41,248 nucleotides of DNA from Clostridia bacterium (GCA_017501645.1 JAFVWN010000042.1:1-41248); one strand, 5' to 3'. Positions 1 to 7,626 are shown, counted from the stretch's first letter. Program-made: numbers and translations. Notes: a model not told the origin generated them from the sequence alone.

Positions 1-590
1 CTTCCCTCTGTCTTCATATACAGTGTTACCGCTTGATACTTTTACTTCCGTCAATCCACTGCAATAATAGAATGCAGAACTCCCGATACTTGTTACACTA
101 TCTCCTATTGTTACACTTGTTAATCCACTGCAAGATGAGAATGCAGAGTTCCCTATACTTGTTACACTATCGAGTATTATTAATTCTCCGGTTAATCCAC
201 TGCAAGAAGAGAATGCTTCATACCCGATACTTGTTACACTATTCGGCATTATTAATTCTCCGGTTAATCCACTGCAATAACGGAATGCACCATCTCCTAT
301 ACTTGTTACACTATTTCCTATTGTTACACTTGTTAATCCACTGCAATCAGAGAATACATAATTCCCTATACTTGTTACATTATTCCCTATTATTACACTT
401 GTTAATCCATTGCAATAATAGAATGCATAATCCCCTATACTTGTTACACTATCGGGTATTATTAATTCTCCGGTTAATCCAAAGCAATAATAGAATGCAC
501 ACACCCCTATACTTGTTACACGGTCTCCGATTATCAAACTTCCGGTAAATCCTATGCAATAAGAGAATGCATAATTACCTATACTTGTTA
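1..590 (-). repeat. Tandem 69-bp LRR-coding repeats
   Basis: About eight units of 69 bp, each coding one 23-residue leucine-rich repeat. The DNA, not only the protein, is nearly identical to units at 11600-12480 and 38695-39860. Phrases such as CCTATACTTGTTACACTAT recur in almost every unit. Confidence 0.85.
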
Positions 591-1608
591 TATTGTTATG
601 AATATTTATACTCTTGATATTACAGTTCTCTTCACCGAAACCCGTCTCAAAACAAGAAACGGGAACTTCTGTTATCTCGCTTGAAAATGTTATATTTACC
701 GAACCACAAGAATCAAATTTTCTTGTGAACGCAGAATTTGCAATTGTTGTCACTGTTTTGTCTTCATACTCTCTTGGCATTATAAGGTTAAATTCTGTTC
801 CACTATATGTTACTGCACTATTTTTTGTTAAAATATATCCGTCAGCACCATCTGTTGTAAATGTAAACAAACTCGGGTCTGCAGTTCTTGTATAAATATT
901 TATACCGTCACTGCTTGCACTTGCTGTTCTTGGTGAAAAGGTTATCTCTTCTCCTACGGAAGTTAAATCTATTGTATCATTTTTGATTGTTGTTCTAAGT
1001 TCACTATCTAAAAAATATCCACAACAATGTTCATAATCAAGAGGCATTTCACTTTCTTGAAGAAGATATGTTGTTGCTCCCGCAGGAGCTGTTATTGTTT
1101 TAGATAATCCACCATCAACATATATATTAATTGGTGTTCCCGGAGCTATTACTGTGGCTCCCTCTTCTGCGTAAATATGTAAGTCCTCATCCTCTCCACA
1201 ACCAGTAAATCCATCTGCGTTGTTCTCGTAATTGAGAGTTCCGCCAGCTTGAACATAAATGGCATATCCTAAATCTGCAACACAGTTTTCTATTGTTCCA
1301 CCATTAAATATAAATGTTCCACCATTTGCAATATAAACAGCACCACCGTTTGTTGCACTGCAGTTCTTAATCTTTCCGCCAGTCATTGTAAAAGTTGCAC
1401 CATTTCCAACATAAACAGCTCCGCCGTTGTCTCCAATTGCGTTAGAGATTGTTCCGCCCGCCATATCAAATGTTGAGTTTTCAAGCACTATTTGGCTTGA
1501 ATATGCAAACGCATTAACCTTTCCATAATTATTTGAAGCAAAAGAAAAGCCTAGACATATTATGCCTAGAACAAATACAAAACTTAAAATTGCTTTTAGT
1601 TTTTTCAC
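1..1608 (-). CDS. BspA-like leucine-rich-repeat surface protein, 3' part cut by window edge
   Basis: The frame is open from a GTG at 1606-1608 to the left edge, about 536 codons, so the C-terminus is missing. The start is set by GGGTGGAAG just upstream and by identity of the first residues (MKKLKAILSF) with the genes at 14244 and 40900. In order one sees a signal peptide (residues 1-35), about four glycine-rich repeats of 22-23 residues of the form GGAVYV...FTMTGG, which suggest a right-handed beta-helix (45-150), a YVDG...MPLDYEHCCGYF module (about 165-230), and from about residue 335 LRR_5/BspA repeats of 23 residues (VTSIGDYAFYYCNGLTS type). The left end has entered an insertion (EVKVSSGNTVYEDRGK) also present in the 10450-14244 gene. 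It is probably secreted and exposed, binding host or matrix ligands as BspA-type proteins do. No specific ligand can be inferred. Confidence 0.85.
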   Translation of the reverse strand, partial: MKKLKAILSFVFVLGIICLGFSFASNNYGKVNAFAYSSQIVLENSTFDMAGGTISNAIGDNGGAVYVGNGATFTMTGGKIKNCSATNGGAVYIANGGTFIFNGGTIENCVADLGYAIYVQAGGTLNYENNADGFTGCGEDEDLHIYAEEGATVIAPGTPINIYVDGGLSKTITAPAGATTYLLQESEMPLDYEHCCGYFLDSELRTTIKNDTIDLTSVGEEITFSPRTASASSDGINIYTRTADPSLFTFTTDGADGYILTKNSAVTYSGTEFNLIMPREYEDKTVTTIANSAFTRKFDSCGSVNITFSSEITEVPVSCFETGFGEENCNIKSINIHNNITSIGNYAFSYCIGFTGSLIIGDRVTSIGVCAFYYCFGLTGELIIPDSVTSIGDYAFYYCNGLTSVIIGNNVTSIGNYVFSDCSGLTSVTIGNSVTSIGDGAFRYCSGLTGELIMPNSVTSIGYEAFSSCSGLTGELIILDSVTSIGNSAFSSCSGLTSVTIGDSVTSIGSSAFYYCSGLTEVKVSSGNTVYEDRGK

Positions 1609-1627
1609 TTTTCTTCCACCCTTTGAT

Positions 1628-1763
1628 AGTTTACACCTTTACACATATTATTATATATAATATTTTCAAAATCTCCAAATAAAATTAAACACTATTTTAA
1701 TTTTTTTATTTTCTACCCCTTTGGTGCAAGCACCACCTTTCCCCCGTCCGGAGGAACCAAGCT
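1628..1763. repeat. Upstream repeat shared with 40922-41037, plus hairpin DNA
   Basis: Bases 1628-1742 match 40922-41037 almost base for base: the promoter region and then CTACCCCTTTGGTGCAAGCA. The segment includes a small hairpin GGTGC-AA-GCACC. After ACCACCTTTCCCCCGTC the two copies diverge, and the GAGGAACCAAG motif at 1753-1763 recurs at the right edge of the window (about 41235-41245). Confidence 0.7.
1650..1678 (-). promoter_or_regulatory. Sigma-A-type promoter of the BspA-like gene, shared version
   Basis: On the minus strand TTGGAG (1673-1678) and TATAAT (1650-1655) are separated by 17 bp, about 40 bp before the GTG start. The same -35/17/-10 layout and flanks precede the genes starting at 14244 and 40900, which supports a real promoter and common expression. 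Confidence 0.6.
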
Positions 1764-1871
1764 AATTGATTCATTTTTTATACTACTGCAATAAAAATCC
1801 TAAATTCATCATTCTTCATTTTTTCTTTCATCATTACAAAACCTATTGGTTTTGTCTTGTGATTTATCATT

Positions 1872-1898
1872 AAAAAAGACAGGAAAACCTGTCTTTTT
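1872..1898. terminator. Intrinsic terminator, yabB end
   Basis: Stem AAAAAGACAGG / CCTGTCTTTTT with an AAAA loop, directly after the yabB stop and flanked by A and T runs, so it can work on both strands. A near-identical hairpin ends the BspA-like gene at 38330. Confidence 0.85.
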
Positions 1899-1899
1899 A

Positions 1900-2586
1900 T
1901 TATGCTTTATTTAGTTTGCTCGCTAATGTTTTAGCCTCTACCCTTAAACCTGTTTTTCCTCCTTTATGAGCCTCTAGCAAAAATACCACAGGTTCAAAAT
2001 CTTCTTTTGGATAGATAATATTAAGTTTTTTAGGCTCTATCTTGTATTTTCTTAGTACAGAAAAGACATCTACAAGCCTGTCAACCCTATGAACCAAAAA
2101 GAATTTTCCACCAAATTTTAAAAGTTTTTCAGCACTTGACACAACCTCTTCAAAAGAAACAAGAAGTTCATTAACTGCAACATTTTTCACTGTGATTTCT
2201 TGATGCACAGCGTTATCTTTTGCAATATATGGAGGATTACAAACCACAACATCTGCATACCCTCTTCCAAGCAGATTTGAAGCGTTTTTCAAATCTTCAT
2301 TTACTGGAACAACCATATCTTCAAGATTATTAAGTTTAACTGACTTTTGCATAAGCAAAAAAGGAGCTTTCATAATCTCAAAAGCGTGAATTTTGCTTGG
2401 TTTTTGCTTCTTTGAAAGCAATATAGATATAACTCCACTTCCAGCACAAAACTCAACAACTTTAGACTTTGGTAGAAATCTTACATAATTTGCAAGAAGA
2501 ACAGAATCGCTTGTAAACAAATAGCCATTAGGGTCTTGAATAATTTTCAAACCCTCAAATTGTAAATCTTCAATTCTTTCCGCCAT
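1900..2586 (-). CDS. yabB: tRNA1(Val) (adenine-N6)-methyltransferase family protein, YabB/TrmN6-like
   Basis: SAM-dependent Rossmann methyltransferase, 228 residues, expected to methylate an adenine in tRNA. Visible are an SAM-binding motif I (VVEFCAGSGVISILL, about residues 45-60) and the catalytic NPPY signature (VVVCNPPYIAKDN, about 115-128) typical of N6-adenine methyltransferases. The length fits the family (about 245). It is the last gene of holB-ricT-ferredoxin-yabB; the first, second and fourth genes match the order around yabB in Bacillus. The ATG at 2586 lies one base after the ferredoxin stop, so translation is probably coupled. The exact tRNA target is inferred from the family only. 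Confidence 0.85.
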   Translation of the reverse strand: MAERIEDLQFEGLKIIQDPNGYLFTSDSVLLANYVRFLPKSKVVEFCAGSGVISILLSKKQKPSKIHAFEIMKAPFLLMQKSVKLNNLEDMVVPVNEDLKNASNLLGRGYADVVVCNPPYIAKDNAVHQEITVKNVAVNELLVSFEEVVSSAEKLLKFGGKFFLVHRVDRLVDVFSVLRKYKIEPKKLNIIYPKEDFEPVVFLLEAHKGGKTGLRVEAKTLASKLNKA

Positions 2587-2587
2587 A

Positions 2588-2758
2588 TTAGTTAGCTTTA
2601 GGTGCTTCTACAGGGCAAACTGCAAGACAAGTACCACAAGAAATACACTTCTTAGGGTCAATAACAACCTTTCCATCTTTCATTTCAATTGCATTAACTG
2701 GACAAGCCCCAATACAACCACCACATTTGATACATTTATCAGTAATTACATATGCCAT
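2588..2758 (-). CDS. Small 2[4Fe-4S] ferredoxin
   Basis: A 56-residue bacterial-type ferredoxin. It has two classic CxxCxxCxxxCP motifs, cysteines 9, 12, 15, 19 and 38, 41, 44, 48, enough for two [4Fe-4S] clusters, and the length is normal for clostridial ferredoxins. The ATG at 2758 shares one base with the ricT stop (TAATG), and AAGGAG lies upstream inside ricT. Role: cytoplasmic low-potential electron carrier. Its place between ricT and yabB is notable because RicT itself, in the B. subtilis Ric complex, is tied to [4Fe-4S] clusters. A direct link is inference only. Confidence 0.93.
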   Translation of the reverse strand: MAYVITDKCIKCGGCIGACPVNAIEMKDGKVVIDPKKCISCGTCLAVCPVEAPKAN

Positions 2759-3774
2759 TATTTTTTCTCCTTATTATGTTTAAATTTGTTTTTCTTAAAT
2801 TTATTATGCTTGAAATTGTTTTTATGTTCGTTATGTTTCTTTTCTGCTTGTTGTTTTTCCACTTTTTCAGTCTTTTCAGGCTTATTTTCCTGCCTTTTGT
2901 TTTCAGGTATAAAGGTTTTAACTTCAACATTTTGAGGTTTCTCTTCCTCTTTCTCTTCTTGAGGAGCTTCACCATTAAGTTCTGCTAAGCTAAAATCATA
3001 AACAGTAAAGTTATCTTCACCATTCTTAATTTTAACAGAAACTCTTTCTCTCAAAATGTCATTATAAACAACAGTTCCCCTTCCTTTTGGGGTATCAATT
3101 TCTTTATTTACTTTAGGAAGTTTTTTCAAGATTTCTTCATAAGTCTTATTCTCATAAGCCAAACAACACATAAGCCTACCACAGAGACCACTTATCTTTG
3201 TTGGAGACAATGAAAGACCTTGATTTTTAGCCATTTTAACCGTTACATGCTCAAAATCTTTCAAGAACCTTACGCAACAACATATCTCTCCGCAAGGCCC
3301 AATTCCGCCCTTGATTTTAACCTCGTCTCTTTGACCAACCTGATGAAGTTCAATCCTTACTTTCAACGCAGAAGCAAGCTCTTTCAAAAGCTCTCTAAAA
3401 TCAACCCTGTCTTCGGCAGAAAACTCAATAATAATCTTAGAGCCATCAAAAGTGTACTCACAAGAAACAACTTTCATTTCTAGCCCTTGATTTTTAACTT
3501 TTTCTCTTACAATAACAATATCTTTACTAGCTTTTGTTTTTAATTCTTCAAATCTTTTTTTGTCTTTTTCGCTAGCCTTTCTAATTACAGTTTTTAAGCC
3601 CTCTGGCAAATCTTTTTCATCAAGAGTTTTAACTGCTGTTGCAACTGTTCCAAAAGAAAGCCCCAACGCACTATCAACAATAACCTCATCACCAATAGAA
3701 AGCTCTATTCCATTAGTATCAAAAGTGTAAACCTTATTAGAGGCACTAAACTTAACACCTACTACTTTTTGCAC
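2758..3774 (-). CDS. ricT: PSP1-domain protein RicT (YaaT) with a long lysine-rich tail
   Basis: 338 residues with a GTG start at 3774, overlapping the end of holB by 13 bases. The PSP1 core carries the cysteine clusters of the family, GPCGEICCCVRFL (about 157-169) and GLCGRLMCCLAYE (about 195-208). In B. subtilis RicT (YaaT) forms a complex with RicA and RicF that carries [4Fe-4S] clusters and promotes maturation of mRNAs by RNase Y as well as sporulation, competence and biofilm. After about residue 270 the protein becomes a low-complexity tail, first acidic (EEKEEEK) and then very rich in Lys, Asn and His. That tail is longer than in B. subtilis and could bind RNA or membrane, which is inference. 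Gene order beside holB supports the call. Confidence 0.92.
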   Translation of the reverse strand: MQKVVGVKFSASNKVYTFDTNGIELSIGDEVIVDSALGLSFGTVATAVKTLDEKDLPEGLKTVIRKASEKDKKRFEELKTKASKDIVIVREKVKNQGLEMKVVSCEYTFDGSKIIIEFSAEDRVDFRELLKELASALKVRIELHQVGQRDEVKIKGGIGPCGEICCCVRFLKDFEHVTVKMAKNQGLSLSPTKISGLCGRLMCCLAYENKTYEEILKKLPKVNKEIDTPKGRGTVVYNDILRERVSVKIKNGEDNFTVYDFSLAELNGEAPQEEKEEEKPQNVEVKTFIPENKRQENKPEKTEKVEKQQAEKKHNEHKNNFKHNKFKKNKFKHNKEKK

Positions 3775-4730
3775 TTAACTTTTACCTCCACAAGTTTTAG
3801 CAAGAATTCGTCTATACTTGCCACAACATTTGTATTATATACCAAATCTTCTTTAAGTTGCAAACAATATTCTATTATTTTATACAAAGCCTCAAAAGAA
3901 AATGTTTCAGCAATAGCCTTAAGTTCGTCAATCTTATGGTTATTTGCCACAAGTTCAATAGCCCCTGTTTTTGCAATTGCAACATCTCGCACAATACTCA
4001 TAAATAAATCGGCAAGTTCTTCTTTGTTAATATTTTTTTGATTAAACATATTTGTAAAATCTAAAACATCACGACTTGAGTTCATTTTATATAAACACTT
4101 AAAAATGTTTTGATACATATTCAAAAATTCTTTATCTGTCGCCATTTTGTTTGCTCTCGAAAAAACTCCAGCACTACAAGCAGAGCAAATATTTGCTTCT
4201 TTTTCCCCAACACCTTGGCTTAAAAGCATATTTTTTATTACACTAATAGGTAAAGCATCAAGTTCAATCTTTTTAGCCCTTGATAAAACAGTTTGCAAAA
4301 GTTTTCTTTCACTTTTACTAGCAAGAATAAAGAAAGCACTTTCAGGTGGCTCTTCAATGGTTTTTAAAAGTTTATTTTGAGCCTCTTCATTTGCGTCATT
4401 CATATTAAGCAAAATATATATTTTTCTATCACTTTCATAAGGGCGAACAAAAACATCACTAGCAATCTCGCCAACAAGCCCAGTCATAATCTTCTCGTTT
4501 TCACCGTAAATTATAACATCTGGGTGAATATCTTTTTCCAGTTTTACATTCCCAGCAGAAAAATTATCCAGTTTCAATATGATTTTTGAAAGCATTTTTG
4601 CAAACTCTTTTGCATAGTCCATATCTTCACTAACAAGAAGATATGTGTGACTAAGCCTATTAGCTTCACCATCTTTCACAACTGTCTTATAAGCATTTGT
4701 ATTTATAATTGCGTCTTTATAATTTACCAT
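3762..4730 (-). CDS. holB: DNA polymerase III delta' subunit-like clamp-loader protein
   Basis: 322 residues with the AAA+ clamp-loader fold: an HTYLLVS strand near the N-terminus where Walker A would be but is lost, as in delta', and the diagnostic segment EEAQNKLLKTIEEPPESAFF followed by a sensor-1-like LLQTVLSRAKKIEL (about 115-160). The C-terminal half is the helical collar domain. Delta' opens and loads the beta clamp with delta and tau. Some family members keep a zinc-binding cysteine cluster after Walker A; it is not evident here. First gene of the operon; the stop overlaps the ricT GTG by 13 bases. A 112-bp gap with the greA terminator lies upstream of its start. Confidence 0.88.
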   Translation of the reverse strand: MVNYKDAIINTNAYKTVVKDGEANRLSHTYLLVSEDMDYAKEFAKMLSKIILKLDNFSAGNVKLEKDIHPDVIIYGENEKIMTGLVGEIASDVFVRPYESDRKIYILLNMNDANEEAQNKLLKTIEEPPESAFFILASKSERKLLQTVLSRAKKIELDALPISVIKNMLLSQGVGEKEANICSACSAGVFSRANKMATDKEFLNMYQNIFKCLYKMNSSRDVLDFTNMFNQKNINKEELADLFMSIVRDVAIAKTGAIELVANNHKIDELKAIAETFSFEALYKIIEYCLQLKEDLVYNTNVVASIDEFLLKLVEVKVKCKK

Positions 4731-4809
4731 ACTTTGATTGTAACAAACTTACCCCCTAAAGTCAACCAACTATAAAAATTAACAATGCTATTTAACAATA
4801 TTTTGCAAG

Positions 4810-4836
4810 AAAAAAAACTCTCAATTTAGAGAGCTT
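4810..4836 (-). terminator. Intrinsic terminator of greA
   Basis: On the minus strand CTCTCTAAATTGAGAG is followed by a run of eight T, 7 bases after the greA stop. Confidence 0.8.
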
Positions 4837-4842
4837 CTTTTG

Positions 4843-5313
4843 TTACTTAATAGATAAAACTTTTAATTGATAAACAAAGCCTGTTGGAGTCTTAACATCA
4901 ACAACATCACCTTTTTTCTTGCCAACTAAAGCTTTTCCAATAGGTGATTCATTTGAAACCATTCCCCTATCTGGGTCACTTTCAATAGTTCCAACGATTT
5001 GATATACAACTTCTTCTTCCATTTCTACATCTAAAACCTTTACTGTAGAGCCAACATGAATCTTATCTTTGTTAAGGTCTTCAGCATCAACAATGATTGC
5101 TTGACGAAGAGTTTCTTCAATCATTTGAATTTCACTCTCAAGTCTGCCTTGTTCACTTCTTGCAGCATCATACTCACTGTTTTCGCTAAGGTCGCCATAT
5201 TCACGAGCAGTTTTAAGTTTCTCAAGAACCTCAGGGCGCCTAACATTTTTTAGATATTCAAGTCTTTCTTCTTTTTCTTTTTTACCTTCTTTTGTAATAT
5301 AAAGTTCTGCCAT
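4843..5313 (-). CDS. greA: Transcription elongation factor GreA
   Basis: 156 residues, the normal length. The N-terminal coiled coil carries the family signature YGDLSENSEYDAAR with the acidic tip (about residues 39-55) that enters the RNA polymerase secondary channel and stimulates cleavage of backtracked RNA. The C-terminal FKBP-like domain ends with GKALVGKKKGDVV (about 126-138). Start ATG at 5313 follows a full GGAGG seven bases upstream. It has its own promoter (5439-5467) and terminator, so it is probably a single-gene unit with a 5' leader of about 115 nt. Confidence 0.97.
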   Translation of the reverse strand: MAELYITKEGKKEKEERLEYLKNVRRPEVLEKLKTAREYGDLSENSEYDAARSEQGRLESEIQMIEETLRQAIIVDAEDLNKDKIHVGSTVKVLDVEMEEEVVYQIVGTIESDPDRGMVSNESPIGKALVGKKKGDVVDVKTPTGFVYQLKVLSIK

Positions 5314-5438
5314 TTGTTGCCTCCTTTTAAAATTTTCTATAAAATCTTGTATCTTATTATATTAAAGATTAGCCTAAAATATTTACACAAAGCTTAAAAT
5401 TATACCCGAATTTTAGGTCTTTTTCATTAACAAGGCGT

Positions 5439-5467
5439 ATTATAAAAGCAACTTGCCGTTTTGTCAA
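5439..5467 (-). promoter_or_regulatory. Consensus sigma-A promoter of greA
   Basis: On the minus strand a perfect TTGACA (5462-5467), 17-bp spacer and perfect TATAAT (5439-5444). The transcript would start near 5432, leaving a leader of about 115 nt that contains an 8-bp inverted repeat (5373-5380 with 5410-5417). Confidence 0.85.
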
Positions 5468-5475
5468 TCAATTAT

Positions 5476-5503
5476 TTGAAATTTTTTTCAAGTTTTTTAT
5501 AAT
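5476..5503 (+). promoter_or_regulatory. Probable promoter of the 5560 gene
   Basis: TTGAAA (5476-5481), 16-bp spacer, TATAAT (5498-5503), divergent from and not overlapping the greA promoter. A second weaker pair, TTGCAT (5509) and TAAACT (5531), lies just downstream. Confidence 0.55.
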
Positions 5504-5559
5504 TTAGTTGCATAAAAAAAACATATTTGCTAAACTAAAAACACTTATAAGGAGAAATT

Positions 5560-5823
5560 ATGATTAGACTTTGGGCAAAAACCATAAAAGGTCAAAAAAT
5601 AACCAAGAGCTATATCTATGAAAGTATAGATAATTTTACTGAAGAAACTTTTTATTTACACATTCAAGAATTGTGCCATAAAATAGATGTCCCTACTCCA
5701 GTTGTTCTTGATTTTCACATTCGCAACTATATTAATTTCAACAACTGTTCTTTTCTTCCTAGAGATTTTGTTGAAAGCATTAACTTTGACAAACTTATTA
5801 TTGAAGATGCAAGTTTTAAGTAA
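5560..5823 (+). CDS. Small hypothetical protein, 87 residues
   Basis: A real gene by context: promoter-like sequence upstream, AAGGAGAAATT before the ATG, and a strong palindromic terminator directly after the stop. The sequence starts MIRLWAKTIKGQKITKS and mixes strand-like and helical stretches, with no signal peptide, membrane helix or metal motif (one HIQELCHK segment near residues 34-41). It resembles small conserved clostridial proteins of about 85-90 residues with an R-[IL]-x-[AV]-K-x-I start, but I cannot name a function. It is the only plus-strand gene between greA and veg. Confidence 0.75.
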   Translation: MIRLWAKTIKGQKITKSYIYESIDNFTEETFYLHIQELCHKIDVPTPVVLDFHIRNYINFNNCSFLPRDFVESINFDKLIIEDASFK

Positions 5824-5828
5824 AAAAA

Positions 5829-5850
5829 TAAACCCCAAATTTGGGGTTTT
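5829..5850. terminator. Bidirectional terminator between convergent genes
   Basis: Perfect palindrome AAACCCCAAATTTGGGGTTT flanked by A and T runs, between the ends of the 5560 gene and the Rho-like gene. Confidence 0.85.
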
Positions 5851-5856
5851 TATTTT

Positions 5857-6966
5857 TTATAATTCAATTTTGTTTGAGAATATACTACTAAGCACATCTT
5901 TGCTTTTTTGATTATTATCTGCAAAAGCAATAATTGTTGCACTTGACACATTATCTTTCACCACGCCAACAACCTTTTGGATAAATGTACCGTATAATGG
6001 AGACGGATAACTTTCAACAACCGAAACAAGCCAAGAAATATTATCAATCATTAGCACCGCTTTTTCACCAGTTTGGGCTAGCACCTTTAACGCAGACACT
6101 GTTTGCTCAGTTAAAGCAATTGTTTCAAACTCATCACCAACAGTGCTAACATAATACTCCATTTGACCTTTATTATAAATATTCTTTCCTATTGGGGAAA
6201 CCTTATCATAATAAAGTTTTATTACAGTGTAACCCTTTTTATTAAGTTTTGTACTTATTTCTTCAAATAAATGCTCTCTATTTTTTGCAAAAACAAGATT
6301 TTCTTCATTTATTACTATATTAACATTTTCAACAACTTCATTTTTCTTTTCCTTGCTAAACGCTTTTTGTTCAGCAAAACTAACACCTGTTGAAACACCA
6401 TTAATTTTCATTACCTCTGCAACAACTTTTCCGTCATTTGAAAAGTATTCAATGACATCATTGTCTTTGAGTTTTAATGCATCAACTGTTTCCGCAAGAA
6501 TCTTAATGTCGTTTTCAGTCGGTACAAATTTGTATTTACGCACAACAAAACCGCCGTTTTCTTCGCAAACAATGCCTTCTGCAAGAACACCAAATTCTTC
6601 ATCTTCATCATCTAGATATTCTTTTCCAAAACTTGCAACTCTTGCAGTAAAACAAGTTTCCTCATCTTCATCATCTAAAACATTGCAATCAATTTTTGGA
6701 GTGTTTGTCTTATCAAGCAAATCCAAAAATAACTTACTTGGCTTTTCCATTCTTCTTGTTGGTCTACCTCTGCCCTTACCAACTCTTCTTTTAGGGGCTT
6801 CGCCATAAATAACAGCCAAAATTGCATCAACAAGATTTTCTTTCTTGAGTGTTGTTGGAGAACAAACTCCCACATCACGCCCAAGTTCTCTCAATTCATA
6901 AATGCCAAGTCCTAAAAGGTCATCTCTAGTAAAATAAATTTTATCACCCAGTTTAATTTCAGCCAA
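5857..6966 (-). CDS. Rho-like protein: Rho N-terminal (SAP-like) domain plus degenerate Rho ATPase core
   Basis: Start chosen at TTG 6966: AAGGAGGG lies eight bases upstream, whereas the longest frame (to 7170) would overlap spoIIR. The product is 369 residues. Residues 15-55 (LLGLGIYELRELGRDVGV...SPTTLKKENLVDAIL) match the Rho_N helical domain, followed by a basic GKGRGRPTRR stretch and acidic linkers (about 95-125). The C-terminal third follows the order of the Rho ATPase: YYVSTVGDEFE like Rho's VVASTFDEP, then GEKAVLMIDNISWL like the Walker B strand VILLDSITRLAR, then SATIIAFA like LTIIATA. There is no GxxxxGK[ST] Walker A, and the protein ends soon after, short of canonical Rho (about 420 or more). 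It may bind RNA or polymerase without ATP-driven translocation. A noncatalytic Rho paralogue is inference. Confidence 0.6.
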   Translation of the reverse strand: MAEIKLGDKIYFTRDDLLGLGIYELRELGRDVGVCSPTTLKKENLVDAILAVIYGEAPKRRVGKGRGRPTRRMEKPSKLFLDLLDKTNTPKIDCNVLDDEDEETCFTARVASFGKEYLDDEDEEFGVLAEGIVCEENGGFVVRKYKFVPTENDIKILAETVDALKLKDNDVIEYFSNDGKVVAEVMKINGVSTGVSFAEQKAFSKEKKNEVVENVNIVINEENLVFAKNREHLFEEISTKLNKKGYTVIKLYYDKVSPIGKNIYNKGQMEYYVSTVGDEFETIALTEQTVSALKVLAQTGEKAVLMIDNISWLVSVVESYPSPLYGTFIQKVVGVVKDNVSSATIIAFADNNQKSKDVLSSIFSNKIEL

Positions 6967-7033
6967 AACTAAGCCCTCCTTAAAACCAGGAATATTGTAA
7001 CATATTTGTATAATTTTGTAAACAAGATTTAAT

Positions 7034-7573
7034 TTATGCAAAAAAGTTTTGGATAATCTCAACAAGTTTCGACTTATATCGAATATTTTCAACTGCATTT
7101 CCCTCTGCCCCAATAAAGCAAAGCGGAGGATAAACAACGCACCACCAGTTATTGCCCGCACCTTCTCCAAGATTAAGAATTAATGCGTCATAATATCCAT
7201 TTTCAAGAGTTACACCACCATAACTTCTTGTTGGAAAATACTCATCTTTAAGCCTTGCGGAAGACGAATACTTATAACCCGCTTTTGTAAGAACCTCATC
7301 CGCCACCGCTTCTATTTGTTTTAAATTGTTTTTTAATATCTTATATGCATCAGTAAATGTTGTCCCCTCTGCAATAAGCGGGGTCAAAAAGTTTACAACT
7401 GCCTCTTTAACATCATACTTAATCCTTTGGTCCTCTTCACTATTACTATTTGCTCTTACATGGATTCTTAAATAACCATTTTCTTGCTCTTTTTCTTGAT
7501 TATTACTAAACATAACAACCTCTAATACAACTGTTAAAACAAATCCAACACAAATATACACAAATTTTTTCAT
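7034..7573 (-). CDS. spoIIR: Stage II sporulation protein R
   Basis: 179 residues from ATG 7573 (GAGGTGAAGAGA before it); a longer frame starts at 7603 without such a site. One N-terminal membrane/signal segment (residues 3-21) is followed by the SpoIIR signature: LRIHVRANSNSEEDQ (about 37-51), VKEAV, and SYGGVTLENGYYDAL...GNNWWCVVYPPLCF (about 118-155). In the family, SpoIIR is made in the forespore, exported to the intermembrane space, and activates the SpoIIGA protease that processes pro-sigma-E. A plausible sigma-F-type promoter lies upstream (7594-7624). The neighbours sipL and veg fit a sporulation region. Confidence 0.95.
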   Translation of the reverse strand: MKKFVYICVGFVLTVVLEVVMFSNNQEKEQENGYLRIHVRANSNSEEDQRIKYDVKEAVVNFLTPLIAEGTTFTDAYKILKNNLKQIEAVADEVLTKAGYKYSSSARLKDEYFPTRSYGGVTLENGYYDALILNLGEGAGNNWWCVVYPPLCFIGAEGNAVENIRYKSKLVEIIQNFFA

Positions 7574-7593
7574 TCTCTTCACCTCTCGTGTTG

Positions 7594-7624
7594 TATTATT
7601 CACACATCAAAGACACATAAGTAC
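7594..7624 (-). promoter_or_regulatory. Candidate sigma-F-type promoter of spoIIR
   Basis: On the minus strand GTACT (7620-7624), 16-bp spacer, GTGAATAATA (7594-7603), resembling the forespore sigma-F pattern (GYATA, 16, GGnnAnAATA). The match is partial. Confidence 0.4.
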
Positions 7625-7626
7625 AT

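Noticed and set aside
33..548. Plus-strand open frame rich in Leu, His and Tyr (similar frames at 11703-11978 and 39238-39663)
   Set aside because: These are antisense readings of the LRR repeats, created by the 69-bp period. They have no ribosome site or family features.
2739..2988. Small lysine-rich and phenylalanine-rich frames over the ricT tail
   Set aside because: Alternate frames of the low-complexity Lys/Asn tail; the ricT frame is continuous and supported by family motifs and gene overlaps.
5857..7170. Longest reading of the Rho-like gene (437 residues)
   Set aside because: It would overlap spoIIR by 137 bases and lacks a ribosome site. TTG at 6966 has AAGGAGGG eight bases upstream and starts where the Rho_N homology begins.
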